From IMG/VR virus record IMGVR_UViG_3300032294_002964, positions 1 to 64,000 of that record: 64,000 bases of DNA; one strand, given 5' to 3'. The DNA comes from a virus. Both the position numbers and the translations under genes were made by a program. Below the pieces are notes generated by a model. It had not been told where the DNA came from and made no database searches. It saw only the letters and a program-made list of their open reading frames with translations. Below, one piece after another: positions 1-6,848 of the stretch (within the stretch, counting starts at the first letter, position 1; each line of letters begins with the position of its first letter).

Positions 1-1
1 T

Positions 2-580
2 AAAGAAGTTGCTGAAAAGATTGGAACCAAGACTGAAAATGGTTACGAACTCGATATGGGTGAGTATAAGATGGTTATCCTTAGAAATAATGGGTATCCT
101 ACTTATAACTTCTGTTCTATTTTGGATGATTACGATTATGATATTACACATATCATTCGTGGTGTAGATCATATTTCAAATCTTGATAAACAAAAGAGAA
201 TTTGGGATGAAATCTGTAAGGTTGAAGGTGAAAAGACTTTTCCAGAAGTAATTCATGCTGGTCTTCTATTTGAAGGAAATAAGAAACTTTCAAAGAGAAG
301 TGGTAACGGTACAACTGAGGATTATCAAGATGTTAATAAAAAGGCTCTTTTGAACTGGTTGTTGAAATTTGGTTGGTCACATCCAGATCCTAATTTCGAT
401 AAACACAATCCAACTTTGAGTATGGATGATATGATTAGATTATTTAACGAAGGTAATATTTCTAATCGAAATTGTAAGATTGATAAGAATAAACTTATAT
501 TCTTGAATAAACTTTGGAATAAGATGGACTCTAAAAGAGTTGTTGAAACTTATACAGAATTTGTAGAAAAGAAGGTTTAA
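2..580 (+). CDS. gltX: glutamyl-tRNA synthetase, C-terminal part (5' end outside window)
   Basis: The reading frame is open from base 2, so the gene starts upstream of the window. The visible part carries the class I aaRS core of GluRS: a TYNF segment, ITHIIRGVDHISN, and the KMSKS-loop variant KLSKRSG, followed by the stem-contact segment (ALLNWLLKFGWSH, then KIDKNKLIFLNKLW). Glutamate is activated and loaded on tRNA. After the stem-contact fold the protein stops at FVEKKV, so the roughly 150-residue anticodon-binding region of usual GluRS is absent. The stop lies in the loop of a hairpin shared with the converging gene. The short form could be a mini-GluRS or a GluQ-like enzyme. The N-terminal HIGH motif cannot be checked here. 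Confidence 0.9.
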   Translation, partial: KEVAEKIGTKTENGYELDMGEYKMVILRNNGYPTYNFCSILDDYDYDITHIIRGVDHISNLDKQKRIWDEICKVEGEKTFPEVIHAGLLFEGNKKLSKRSGNGTTEDYQDVNKKALLNWLLKFGWSHPDPNFDKHNPTLSMDDMIRLFNEGNISNRNCKIDKNKLIFLNKLWNKMDSKRVVETYTEFVEKKV

Positions 581-600
581 TACCTTCTTTTTTTCTTTTC
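569..600. terminator. bidirectional terminator between convergent genes
   Basis: AAGAAGGT and ACCTTCTT form an 8-bp perfect stem with a five-base loop, followed on the + strand by a T-rich run. The stop codons of both converging genes sit in or next to the loop, so both coding regions run into the stem. Confidence 0.75.
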
Positions 601-1344
601 AGACCTTTTACCCCACCATCTTCCGAATAACCAGGCTAATATTGGAATTATTATCTTTTCCATTGACCATTTCCAATTCTCATACCAAAATGATTTAATC
701 TGAGCTGGAGCATTTGCCTGAACATATATTTCATCAGAATATACAGTTTGTTTTACATCGTCATTTTTGAAAATAGAAATAACTAAATTTAGTTTATTCT
801 TACCACTTTTTAGAGGTGTTACATTAAATATCCACTCTGTATAACTTGAATCTACCATTTGTTTTTCTGAATTAACTTCTGATATTTTAAAAGAATCTCC
901 AGTTGGATCGACTAATTCAACTTGCATAGTGTGTGATGTTTTAATACTTTTAGTTATCACTTTACCATTTAAGTTTTGTGATATTTCAACATTTGTATTT
1001 GATCTACTTATTCTAACGATTATATCATAGTTCTTCATAACTTGCATTGTATCTGGAACTTTGTATATAACTTGACCTAAATCTGATTGGCTATTTACAT
1101 TAGTAGTTGAATTTGTATTCTTTACTACCTCTTTGATTATTGTTTCTTTTTGTGGTTGTTGTGGTCTTTGCATAGCAGACACCACTTCATTTTCAAAATT
1201 ATTTGAAGTATCAACTGGTTCTTTATTATCTACTAATGTTGAATCATTGTTTATAAAATTACCTTTTTCATTATCACCTATTGGTGCTTTTTGTGAAGCA
1301 CATCCGAATAAAAATAATGTTAATAATAAAAATAAATATCTCAT
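577..1344 (-). CDS. lipoprotein with C-terminal membrane segment; candidate unimolecular spanin
   Basis: The N-terminus is a lipoprotein signal with a lipobox ending LFGC (Cys15). A low-complexity Asn/Thr/Gln linker follows (residues about 20-90), then a probably beta-rich domain (about 95-215). Near the C-terminus is a hydrophobic stretch (IIIPILAWLFGRWWG, about 231-245) and a very basic tail (KRSEKKKRRY). An outer-membrane lipid anchor plus a C-terminal inner-membrane anchor is the layout of unimolecular spanins, which fuse the two membranes at lysis. Function is inferred from layout only. I see no holin or endolysin next to it, and a host-type surface lipoprotein remains possible. 255 aa is longer than the short T1-type u-spanin. 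Confidence 0.85.
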   Translation of the reverse strand: MRYLFLLLTLFLFGCASQKAPIGDNEKGNFINNDSTLVDNKEPVDTSNNFENEVVSAMQRPQQPQKETIIKEVVKNTNSTTNVNSQSDLGQVIYKVPDTMQVMKNYDIIVRISRSNTNVEISQNLNGKVITKSIKTSHTMQVELVDPTGDSFKISEVNSEKQMVDSSYTEWIFNVTPLKSGKNKLNLVISIFKNDDVKQTVYSDEIYVQANAPAQIKSFWYENWKWSMEKIIIPILAWLFGRWWGKRSEKKKRRY

Positions 1345-1390
1345 GTCTTATATATTTGAAATTTGAAATAATTTTTATTATATTAGCATA

Positions 1391-1398
1391 TAAGTTTG
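1391..1398 (+). promoter_or_regulatory. TAnnTTTG promoter box in front of the RNase P RNA
   Basis: TAAGTTTG matches the Bacteroidota -7 consensus TAnnTTTG and ends six bases before the first base of helix P1 (1404). A TTTG at 1362-1365 could be the -33 box, with a spacing of 25, slightly longer than usual. Confidence 0.5.
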
Positions 1399-1403
1399 TA
1401 TAA

Positions 1404-1627
1404 GAGTGTGGAGGAATCATCGCTGGTTTAAAAACTGGAGGAAGTTCACGACTACTAAACCTAACTTGGGAGATATAAAGTTGTGGCTGTTTCGGCCCAA
1501 CCTCTGGATCGTTACTACCAAGGAAGTAGCAACTCAAACAGAACGAGGGTGTCGGTTTCCCTATGAGTTCGGGTTGAGGCATAGATAAATGATGATATAG
1601 AACAGAATCGTGGCTATACTCGCACTC
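1404..1627 (+). ncRNA. rnpB: RNase P RNA (compact bacterial type)
   Basis: Catalytic RNA that trims tRNA 5' leaders. P1 pairs 1404-1410 (GAGTGTG) with 1621-1627 (CGCACTC). P2 pairs 1416-1421 (ATCATC) with 1591-1596 (GATGAT). P3 is a small hairpin at 1423-1438. Conserved region I is GGAGGAAGTTCACGACT (1437-1453), close to the bacterial GGAGGAAAGTCCGGGCT. Conserved region V is AACAGAATCGTGGCTATA (1601-1618). P4 pairs 1446-1451 with 1608-1613 with one wobble. TTGAGG (1574-1579) and TAGATAAATGAT (1582-1593) match the 3' part of the E. coli RNA. At about 224 nt it is much shorter than the usual 350-400 nt, so several peripheral helices must be reduced or missing. A T-run follows at 1641-1647. Two reading frames across it are rejected as coding. 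Confidence 0.85.
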
Positions 1628-1653
1628 AATTACAAACATATTTTTTTAAAACT

Positions 1654-1953
1654 ATGGACTTTATTCGTTATAATCTAATTTCAAAAATCTTGACTAAGTA
1701 TCGAGAAAATCGAAACATGTATAATCATGATAACTTCTTCTATTTTGAAAATAGTGTAAATAAGATTAATCGAATCGGTAAAGGATTTCTATATAATGAG
1801 GAAGAAATAATGCCACTTGAATGGCAAGATATCAAGGGAAAAGAACTCCTTGAAATTCTAAAACAAATGAATCAAAAGAATTTCTTCTTCTATAAAAACA
1901 TAGATGGTAAATTCTACAAAACCAGACCTAAGAAAAGAAATGTTAAAGAATAA
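1654..1953 (+). CDS. hypothetical protein
   Basis: 99 residues, rich in Asn, Lys, Phe and Tyr, with no signal peptide or membrane segment. Not recognised. It starts 26 bases after the RNase P RNA and may share its transcript. The C-terminus is basic (KTRPKKRNVKE) and its last codons overlap the start of the next gene by 14 bases, which suggests coupled translation. Confidence 0.7.
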   Translation: MDFIRYNLISKILTKYRENRNMYNHDNFFYFENSVNKINRIGKGFLYNEEEIMPLEWQDIKGKELLEILKQMNQKNFFFYKNIDGKFYKTRPKKRNVKE

Positions 1954-2665
1954 TTATTACGCTCCAAAGTATGACTATAACACAGAGTATTCCTGTGAGA
2001 AATCTGGATGTCATGAAGAGGGTATTTGTAGATGTGGTCGTATTGACGATGCTTATGTTGAAAGTGTAGATCTAACATATCTTACAACCGAAATTTATGA
2101 CCAATTAATACCATCTGATAAAAAATCTAAAAAGAGAGATACTAGATTATCCGAATTATTGTATGGTGGTGAGATTGTTGATAAGTATTGCATTTATAGA
2201 ATATTATCTATCAACAAAGTATGGCAAACAGATTTATGGGAGGTGAACACAACTGGTGGATATTATGGTGATGAAATTGATAGTGTTACTTTAGATATTG
2301 TAACACTTAGTAAGGTATCTACACAATGTTCGAAGCTATTTGAACTTACTACACTAAAAGATAAATTATTTTATGTGATTGAATTAGAATATGGGTTTGT
2401 TTTAGATGAAATAAAAGACTGTGATTTTGAATTGATTACAATTTATAAGAATCATATTGACTTTAAAAAGCTAAATCAAAACCATATCAAGAATGTTAAA
2501 ATGGAAGACCTATCACACTATTGGGAGGAAAAGTATGACCTACCAAGAGGAATTGTTAGAGGCGAAATTGATAACTATAAAATAGTTGATGGATTTCATA
2601 GAATTATTGCTGCTAGTGACAAAAAGTCGTTTGAAGTTTTCAGAGTTATAAAAAATGAAAATTAA
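1940..2665 (+). CDS. hypothetical protein with ParB-like DGxHR motif
   Basis: The start is taken at ATG 1940, overlapping the upstream stop, rather than a longer frame from 1904 inside that gene. The N-terminal part has a Cys cluster (SCEKSGCHEEGICRCG, about residues 14-30) that could bind a metal. Near the C-terminus IVDGFHRIIAA resembles the DGxHR motif of ParB/sulfiredoxin-fold domains, which bind nucleotides or act on phosphates. The middle of the protein is not recognised. Function unknown; the ParB-like reading rests on one short motif. Confidence 0.8.
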   Translation: MLKNNYYAPKYDYNTEYSCEKSGCHEEGICRCGRIDDAYVESVDLTYLTTEIYDQLIPSDKKSKKRDTRLSELLYGGEIVDKYCIYRILSINKVWQTDLWEVNTTGGYYGDEIDSVTLDIVTLSKVSTQCSKLFELTTLKDKLFYVIELEYGFVLDEIKDCDFELITIYKNHIDFKKLNQNHIKNVKMEDLSHYWEEKYDLPRGIVRGEIDNYKIVDGFHRIIAASDKKSFEVFRVIKNEN

Positions 2666-2685
2666 ATCATATATATACACTCAGT

Positions 2686-3189
2686 ATGATGAGTGTGCCT
2701 TGCTCCAATTGCACAGCAAAATGTTGCAAAAATTATGATGTTTTTATTGACCACGAAGATCTGAATATATCAGATGATTTATCATTTATCAAAATTATTG
2801 AATATGATAAATCATATGGATATGTTCCTAAATTTAATCTTTGGAAAGACGGTAAAAAGAAAAAGTGGGTTCTTTGCTTAAACAATCCTGAGAAAGTTTG
2901 TCAGTTTCTTAAAGATGATAAGTGTTCTATTTATGATAAACGACCATTGATATGTAGAACTTATCCACATTATGTTGATGATGATAAGATCAAAACGATG
3001 AAGAATCTATGTCCAGTGAAATGGAATTTATCAGAACTTGAAAAAGTTGAACTAAGAATCAATTATGAAAAGCTTTTAGTAAATTTTTTAGCATTTGAAA
3101 CTATTTGTGACCAATGGAATAAAATCGTTACAAAAGAGGATAATTTAGAAAAATTTCTTATATTTGTAAAAAACTATCATTTTATATGA
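2686..3189 (+). CDS. YkgJ-type Fe/Zn-binding cysteine cluster protein
   Basis: 167 aa. CSNCTAKCC at the N-terminus (CxxCxxxCC) together with a later CxFLKDDKCSIYDKRPLICRTYPHY block is the hallmark of the YkgJ/UPF0153 family, thought to bind Fe or Zn through conserved cysteines. Biochemical role is not established for the family. ATG 2686 or 2689 could be the start. The 3' end overlaps the NUDIX gene by 4 bases (ATGA-type), so both are likely in one operon. Confidence 0.85.
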   Translation: MMSVPCSNCTAKCCKNYDVFIDHEDLNISDDLSFIKIIEYDKSYGYVPKFNLWKDGKKKKWVLCLNNPEKVCQFLKDDKCSIYDKRPLICRTYPHYVDDDKIKTMKNLCPVKWNLSELEKVELRINYEKLLVNFLAFETICDQWNKIVTKEDNLEKFLIFVKNYHFI

Positions 3190-3710
3190 TTATAGATCGT
3201 AAAAATAAATACAAAGGTTATCTCAATATTGACGAGATTACCTATAAAACAAAGTCTGGTAAAGAGGGTAAACGCGAATTAATGGTTCGTCAAAATGCGG
3301 TTGCCGCACTTCTTTACAACACAGAAACTGAGAAATATATTCTAATCTCTCAATGGCGACCAGGTTCAGCATCTGATATTATTGAAATTGTGGCTGGTAC
3401 ACTTGATAAACCAGGTGAAGATCCACGAGATGCAATGAAGCGTGAGATTGATGAAGAGGTTGGATACGAAACAGATTCAATCAAATTGATTGATGAATGT
3501 TATATGTCACCGGGTGGATCAAGTGAGGTAATCACTATTTACTTCTGTGAAGTATCTAAGAAGATTGGTGCTGGTGGTGGAGTTCCTGGTGAGCTTGAAG
3601 AGATTGACACGATTGAAATGGATCGTGAAGAGTTAATGACAACTCGATTTAAAGATGCAAAAACAATTATTGCCGTAAACTGGGCAAGATATAACCATAA
3701 TGTAAAATGA
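3186..3710 (+). CDS. NUDIX hydrolase, ADP-ribose pyrophosphatase-like
   Basis: 174 aa. The NUDIX box is visible as GTLDKPGEDPRDAMKREID followed by EEVGY, carrying the metal-binding REIDEE core with one extra residue between the first Gly and Glu. The upstream ISQWRPG and AGTLDKPGE context is that of the ADP-ribose/nucleoside-diphosphate-sugar pyrophosphatase subgroup, which splits ADP-ribose into AMP and ribose 5-phosphate. Substrate is inferred. It overlaps both neighbours by 4 bases. A link with the NAD+ module at 7.2-11.4 kb is plausible but not shown by the sequence. Confidence 0.88.
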   Translation: MIIDRKNKYKGYLNIDEITYKTKSGKEGKRELMVRQNAVAALLYNTETEKYILISQWRPGSASDIIEIVAGTLDKPGEDPRDAMKREIDEEVGYETDSIKLIDECYMSPGGSSEVITIYFCEVSKKIGAGGGVPGELEEIDTIEMDREELMTTRFKDAKTIIAVNWARYNHNVK

Positions 3711-4198
3711 ATTTAGATAAATTAAAAGAACCATATGTTATTATACTCATTGGTCCCCCTTTGAGTGGTAAGACTACTTGGATTCGTCAGAATTTTGAAC
3801 CTGAAACTTTCGAACTAATTTCGAGAGATCAAATTGTCATGGATGTTCACGGAGATGAAGACTACAATACTGCTTTTAAATCTGTTGACCAGAAAGAAGT
3901 AGATAGAATTCTTGTAGGTAAACTATCACAAGCCGGAAGGGAAGGTAAGAATGCTATTGTTGATATGACCCATATGAACTCTAAAAGGAGAAAGTTTAAT
4001 CTTTCTTTCTTTGGTAAAGACTATTACAAATTAGCAGTTATTTTTCCTATCTTAAAAGATGAAGAGTATATTCAGAGAGATAAGAAGAGAACAGAGGAAG
4101 AAAATAAAAGCATACCAATGCATGTGATAAAAAATATGATTTCATCATATCAATCAATTAAAAATGACGAAGGTTTTGACAAAGTAATTTCACTTTAA
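3707..4198 (+). CDS. P-loop kinase, polynucleotide-kinase-like (AAA_33 type)
   Basis: 163 aa. Walker A GPPLSGKTT near residue 17 and the following SRDQIVMD are typical of the small kinase group that includes the 5'-kinase domain of T4 PseT. A later DMTHMNSKRR and a basic lid-like region (QRDKKRTEE) fit this. It would phosphorylate a nucleic acid 5'-OH or another small substrate; the substrate cannot be told. No phosphatase domain is fused, unlike T4 PseT. A separate HAD protein is at 6036. Confidence 0.8.
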   Translation: MNLDKLKEPYVIILIGPPLSGKTTWIRQNFEPETFELISRDQIVMDVHGDEDYNTAFKSVDQKEVDRILVGKLSQAGREGKNAIVDMTHMNSKRRKFNLSFFGKDYYKLAVIFPILKDEEYIQRDKKRTEEENKSIPMHVIKNMISSYQSIKNDEGFDKVISL

Positions 4199-4209
4199 AA
4201 TTAACAAAT

Positions 4210-4500
4210 ATGAATTCAATAGAAAAAGTTATTAGACTAACAGAAGATGCTATTCTAGCGTCCGGTAAAAAATTCAAAGAAATTGATCCTGAATCGATAA
4301 AGGGATTTCTTAAAAATCAATATGGTTTAAATAAAGATCAAATCAATATTGTGATGGAACGACTATCAGAAATTTATTCTGGTAAAAAGTCACAAAAAAT
4401 TGTGAATGTCGATGTTCCGGTTCATACAGAGGACTCTTATGTTCCTAAGGTTAAGGAGGGTCGTAAAAGTGTCTTTGGAGAAATTAAGAAGATTGCTTAA
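4210..4500 (+). CDS. hypothetical protein
   Basis: 96 aa, mostly charged and probably helical, with no membrane segment. Not recognised. It is the last gene of the run from the RNase P RNA onward and is followed directly by a strong terminator. The C-terminus is basic (KEGRKSVFGEIKKIA). Confidence 0.75.
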   Translation: MNSIEKVIRLTEDAILASGKKFKEIDPESIKGFLKNQYGLNKDQINIVMERLSEIYSGKKSQKIVNVDVPVHTEDSYVPKVKEGRKSVFGEIKKIA

Positions 4501-4503
4501 TAA

Positions 4504-4530
4504 AAAAATCCCCTTATGGGGATTTTTTAT
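4504..4530 (+). terminator. intrinsic terminator
   Basis: AAAAATCCCC and GGGGATTTTT form a 10-bp perfect stem around TTAT, ending in a T-run. It closes the 1.6-4.5 kb operon. The longer reading of the next gene would start inside this hairpin, so that start is not used. Confidence 0.9.
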
Positions 4531-4546
4531 TTTAGGAAATTATCCT

Positions 4547-4554
4547 TATATTTG
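4547..4554 (+). promoter_or_regulatory. TAnnTTTG promoter box
   Basis: TATATTTG, the Bacteroidota -7 box, lies just after the terminator and 15 bases before ATG 4570. No clear TTTG -33 box is seen. Confidence 0.5.
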
Positions 4555-4569
4555 ATAAAAATACACACA

Positions 4570-4857
4570 ATGTTTAACTCTAATAATTTTCCAACTTTGA
4601 ATCGAGCTCTCTCACTTCTTATTGTATTCATCCTATTGATGATGGTACTTTTTAGTGGATTGTTTATATCACTTGCTATAGCTGCTGCGGCTATTGTACC
4701 ACTTACTTGGATTTGGGGTCTGTTGACTGGTCAGTCCTATGATCGAGTTTGTGATAACTCGGAAGTAATTTACAAACTTAACCAACTTGGAAAATGGACA
4801 ATTGCTATAGGATTTGCAATCTTATTGATATATCTTATCTATATAATTGTATTCTAA
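4570..4857 (+). CDS. small membrane protein
   Basis: 95 aa from ATG 4570, chosen because the upstream alternative begins within the terminator stem. Two strongly hydrophobic segments are seen, about residues 14-42 (LLIVFILLMMVLFSGLFISL region) and 74-95 (TIAIGFAILLIYLIYIIVF), with a short loop that carries Asp, Arg and Cys. Probably inner membrane. Small membrane proteins with this outline occur as holins, but nothing here proves that. Confidence 0.75.
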   Translation: MFNSNNFPTLNRALSLLIVFILLMMVLFSGLFISLAIAAAAIVPLTWIWGLLTGQSYDRVCDNSEVIYKLNQLGKWTIAIGFAILLIYLIYIIVF

Positions 4858-5004
4858 TTATCTACCCTGTCCTTTGTAAGCTTTCTTGTAGTTTTTCGAG
4901 CTTTTGTTTCTAGACTCTTTCTTTTTAGAGTGCTTTCCTAGTTTTTTCTTAGCCTTTTTTGTAAAAGATCTTACATTGCTTGTTGTTGTTGATTTTTTTG
5001 CCAT
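4858..5004 (-). CDS. small very basic protein
   Basis: 48 aa, starts with MAKKSTTTSNVRSF and ends SKNYKKAYKGQGR. About 40 percent Lys/Arg, no acidic run, and a tail that I recognise as common in small phage proteins of Bacteroidota and other hosts. It probably binds nucleic acid. The stop abuts the end of the convergent membrane-protein gene. No promoter was identified for it, but codon spacing and composition support coding. Confidence 0.75.
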   Translation of the reverse strand: MAKKSTTTSNVRSFTKKAKKKLGKHSKKKESRNKSSKNYKKAYKGQGR

Positions 5005-5034
5005 TTGTTCTTCTCATTATTTTTAGTATATATT

Positions 5035-5064
5035 TTTGTTTTTTAATAATTTTCCGTATATTTG
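5035..5064 (+). promoter_or_regulatory. Bacteroidota-type promoter (TTTG, 18 bp, TATATTTG)
   Basis: TTTG at 5035-5038 and TATATTTG at 5057-5064 are 18 bases apart, inside the consensus spacing of 17-23. ATG 5084 follows 20 bases later. This is the best-formed host-type promoter with a normal leader in the window. Confidence 0.7.
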
Positions 5065-5083
5065 TAGAACAAACAACGAAAAT

Positions 5084-5431
5084 ATGGACTTTTTAACATT
5101 CAATCCTAAAAATTTAGTTTTAGTAGATGGTGACTTTGTTAAATCAAATGATTTGGCTGATTTAATCTATGAGAACGATGGATCTTACTCAAATGATTGT
5201 CAATACATGACTTTCAAGTGTGGTGATATCACGATTGATGTTAATTATGAAATGAGTGTTTCAGGTTCTATTAATGAGGATTCTGGTGACTACTGGACAC
5301 CTCCAAGTTGTGATGTTGATATTGATGATGTTGATATTTATGTAACTGCTGTTTACATAAATGAGGATGAAGTTGAATTGACATCAGAGTTGAAGACTGT
5401 TTTTGAAAAAATTGTAGATAAAAATATATGA
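5084..5431 (+). CDS. hypothetical acidic protein
   Basis: 115 aa from ATG 5084; a longer frame from 5036 would overlap the promoter. The protein is strongly acidic, with DVDIDDVDIYV near the middle, and looks like a small beta-rich fold. Not recognised. It overlaps the next gene by 4 bases. Confidence 0.75.
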   Translation: MDFLTFNPKNLVLVDGDFVKSNDLADLIYENDGSYSNDCQYMTFKCGDITIDVNYEMSVSGSINEDSGDYWTPPSCDVDIDDVDIYVTAVYINEDEVELTSELKTVFEKIVDKNI

Positions 5432-6036
5432 TTCTCAAAAGAATACCAAAGTATTTACTAAAACTTATTGTAAAAAGTCCAATTAAATTCACTATGTTGT
5501 TAGTGGTTTTAACTCTTTTATATCCAATATTTCATTTGAATTATGATAAAAAAGAAAATGTTAAGGTTATTACACATTTTAAAAATGGTGTGTCAGAGTG
5601 TTATGTTGTTCCATCGTCCGGTGAAAATGATATGAGGATTATAAAATCTGAAAGCGAACTAACTATTAATAGTGATGGTACAATTGAAGTTGATGATGAA
5701 AATGTACCACTTATTCTATCTTGGATAGGATTTGTAATATTTTCAATTATTATAGTAATTTCATCTTTTCAAGATGATGATGATTATAATTGGTCATTTA
5801 GAGACAATTTTATTGAAGTTTTACATGATGATGTTACTTGTGAGATGGATCAAATTGGCAGTGAACAAATTTACTACTACATACTTGATGGTAAATTGAT
5901 ACTTAAATCAAAGTCTCATAAGTCTCGTATCCACGATGAGGTTGAGAGATATTTTGAATCTCCAAAGATTTTCATTGATTACGAGGGAACTAAACAAAAA
6001 AGGAGAAGTAATAAACTTGATGAAATATTAGGATAA
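5428..6036 (+). CDS. membrane protein of unknown function
   Basis: 202 aa. A basic N-terminus is followed by a membrane segment (about 22-38, TMLLVVLTLLYPIF), a loop of about 50 residues, and a second segment (about 90-110, LILSWIGFVIFSIIIVIS). The C-terminal 90 residues are soluble and charged, with DDDDY directly after the membrane. Not recognised. TAATG overlap with the following HAD gene indicates one operon. Confidence 0.75.
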   Translation: MILKRIPKYLLKLIVKSPIKFTMLLVVLTLLYPIFHLNYDKKENVKVITHFKNGVSECYVVPSSGENDMRIIKSESELTINSDGTIEVDDENVPLILSWIGFVIFSIIIVISSFQDDDDYNWSFRDNFIEVLHDDVTCEMDQIGSEQIYYYILDGKLILKSKSHKSRIHDEVERYFESPKIFIDYEGTKQKRRSNKLDEILG

Positions 6037-6428
6037 TGAAAGTATCATTTGATTTTGATGGTTGCTTAGGAGATAATAAATTTGTCCAGATGATGTGTAA
6101 AATGTTCATATCATCTGGACACGATGTTTTTATTATAACAAGTCGTGATCCTCAGATGTCCAATAATGATGTTTTTAGAGTATCGGATTTGTTAGGTATA
6201 AAAAGAGAAAATATCATTATGACTAATGGTACTCTCAAAGTACATGCATTTATTCAAAATCAAATTGATATACACTTTGATAACTCATACGATGAAGTAG
6301 TTGCTATAAATGACGAATTTACAAAGGGTCCTAATATATTTCAGAAGAATGAATCTATGCCAGCAATACTTGTGAATTTTGATACAGAGGAAATGGGATA
6401 TATTCATAATTTTATTCTTAACAAATGA
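6036..6428 (+). CDS. HAD-family phosphatase
   Basis: 130 aa. FDFDGCLGD at the N-terminus is HAD motif I (DxDG), IITSR is motif II, and HFDNSYDEV is a plausible motif IV region. Small phage HAD proteins of this size act as 5'-nucleotidases or polynucleotide 3'-phosphatases. The substrate is not evident. It might supply the phosphatase half of a split T4 PseT, the kinase half being at 3707. That is inference only. Confidence 0.8.
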   Translation: MKVSFDFDGCLGDNKFVQMMCKMFISSGHDVFIITSRDPQMSNNDVFRVSDLLGIKRENIIMTNGTLKVHAFIQNQIDIHFDNSYDEVVAINDEFTKGPNIFQKNESMPAILVNFDTEEMGYIHNFILNK

Positions 6429-6814
6429 TTTGTCCTAATTGTGGAAATAGTAATCAATGTCCTTGTACTAATTGTGACCCAGATAGGACAAAACCAAATA
6501 AGTATATTTGGGTAGACACTGAGCATGGTGTTGTTCAGTGTTGTTTCTGCAATTATCAATTTAATGAAGGTGAATCACTTAATTATGAGTGGGATTTAAT
6601 GATTAAAACATATAAAGAGAGGTTAGATGATAAACTTTGTGCATTTTGGTTTGAATCAAAAAATAAAAGTGACCTCTATATATCACATGGTTTGGATGAA
6701 TTTGCCTTTAGAATGGCTTTCAGAGAACATTACAGTGTAGATCCAAGGAACCTAAAAATAGAAGAATGGTTAGTGATTAAAAGAGATTATAAATTATTCA
6801 AACTAATTGAATAA
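6425..6814 (+). CDS. zinc-ribbon protein
   Basis: 129 aa. The N-terminus holds CPNCGNSNQCPCTNC and later CCFC, enough cysteines for one or two zinc sites. A conserved-looking YEWDLMIKTYKERL follows. It recalls Lar-type and other small phage zinc-ribbon proteins, but the C-terminal half is not recognised. Overlaps the HAD gene by 4 bases. Confidence 0.75.
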   Translation: MICPNCGNSNQCPCTNCDPDRTKPNKYIWVDTEHGVVQCCFCNYQFNEGESLNYEWDLMIKTYKERLDDKLCAFWFESKNKSDLYISHGLDEFAFRMAFREHYSVDPRNLKIEEWLVIKRDYKLFKLIE

Positions 6815-6821
6815 TTTTTTG

Positions 6822-6829
6822 TATATTTG
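6822..6829 (+). promoter_or_regulatory. TAnnTTTG promoter box before the thioesterase/NAD run
   Basis: TATATTTG ends 19 bases before ATG 6849. It is the only good box in front of the thioesterase-TonB receptor-PnuC-NadR genes. No -33 TTTG at the ideal distance. Confidence 0.5.
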
Positions 6830-6848
6830 AATACTAAAATATAAAGTT

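Noticed and set aside
1406-1588. Open frame of 60 codons on the + strand and one of 121 codons on the minus strand (1274-1639)
   Set aside because: Both cross the RNase P RNA, where base pairing and conserved blocks explain the sequence; the translated products are rich in Trp and Arg, unlike the neighbours.
4516-4569. Earlier start for the membrane protein at 4570
   Set aside because: It lies inside the terminator hairpin and upstream of the TATATTTG box.
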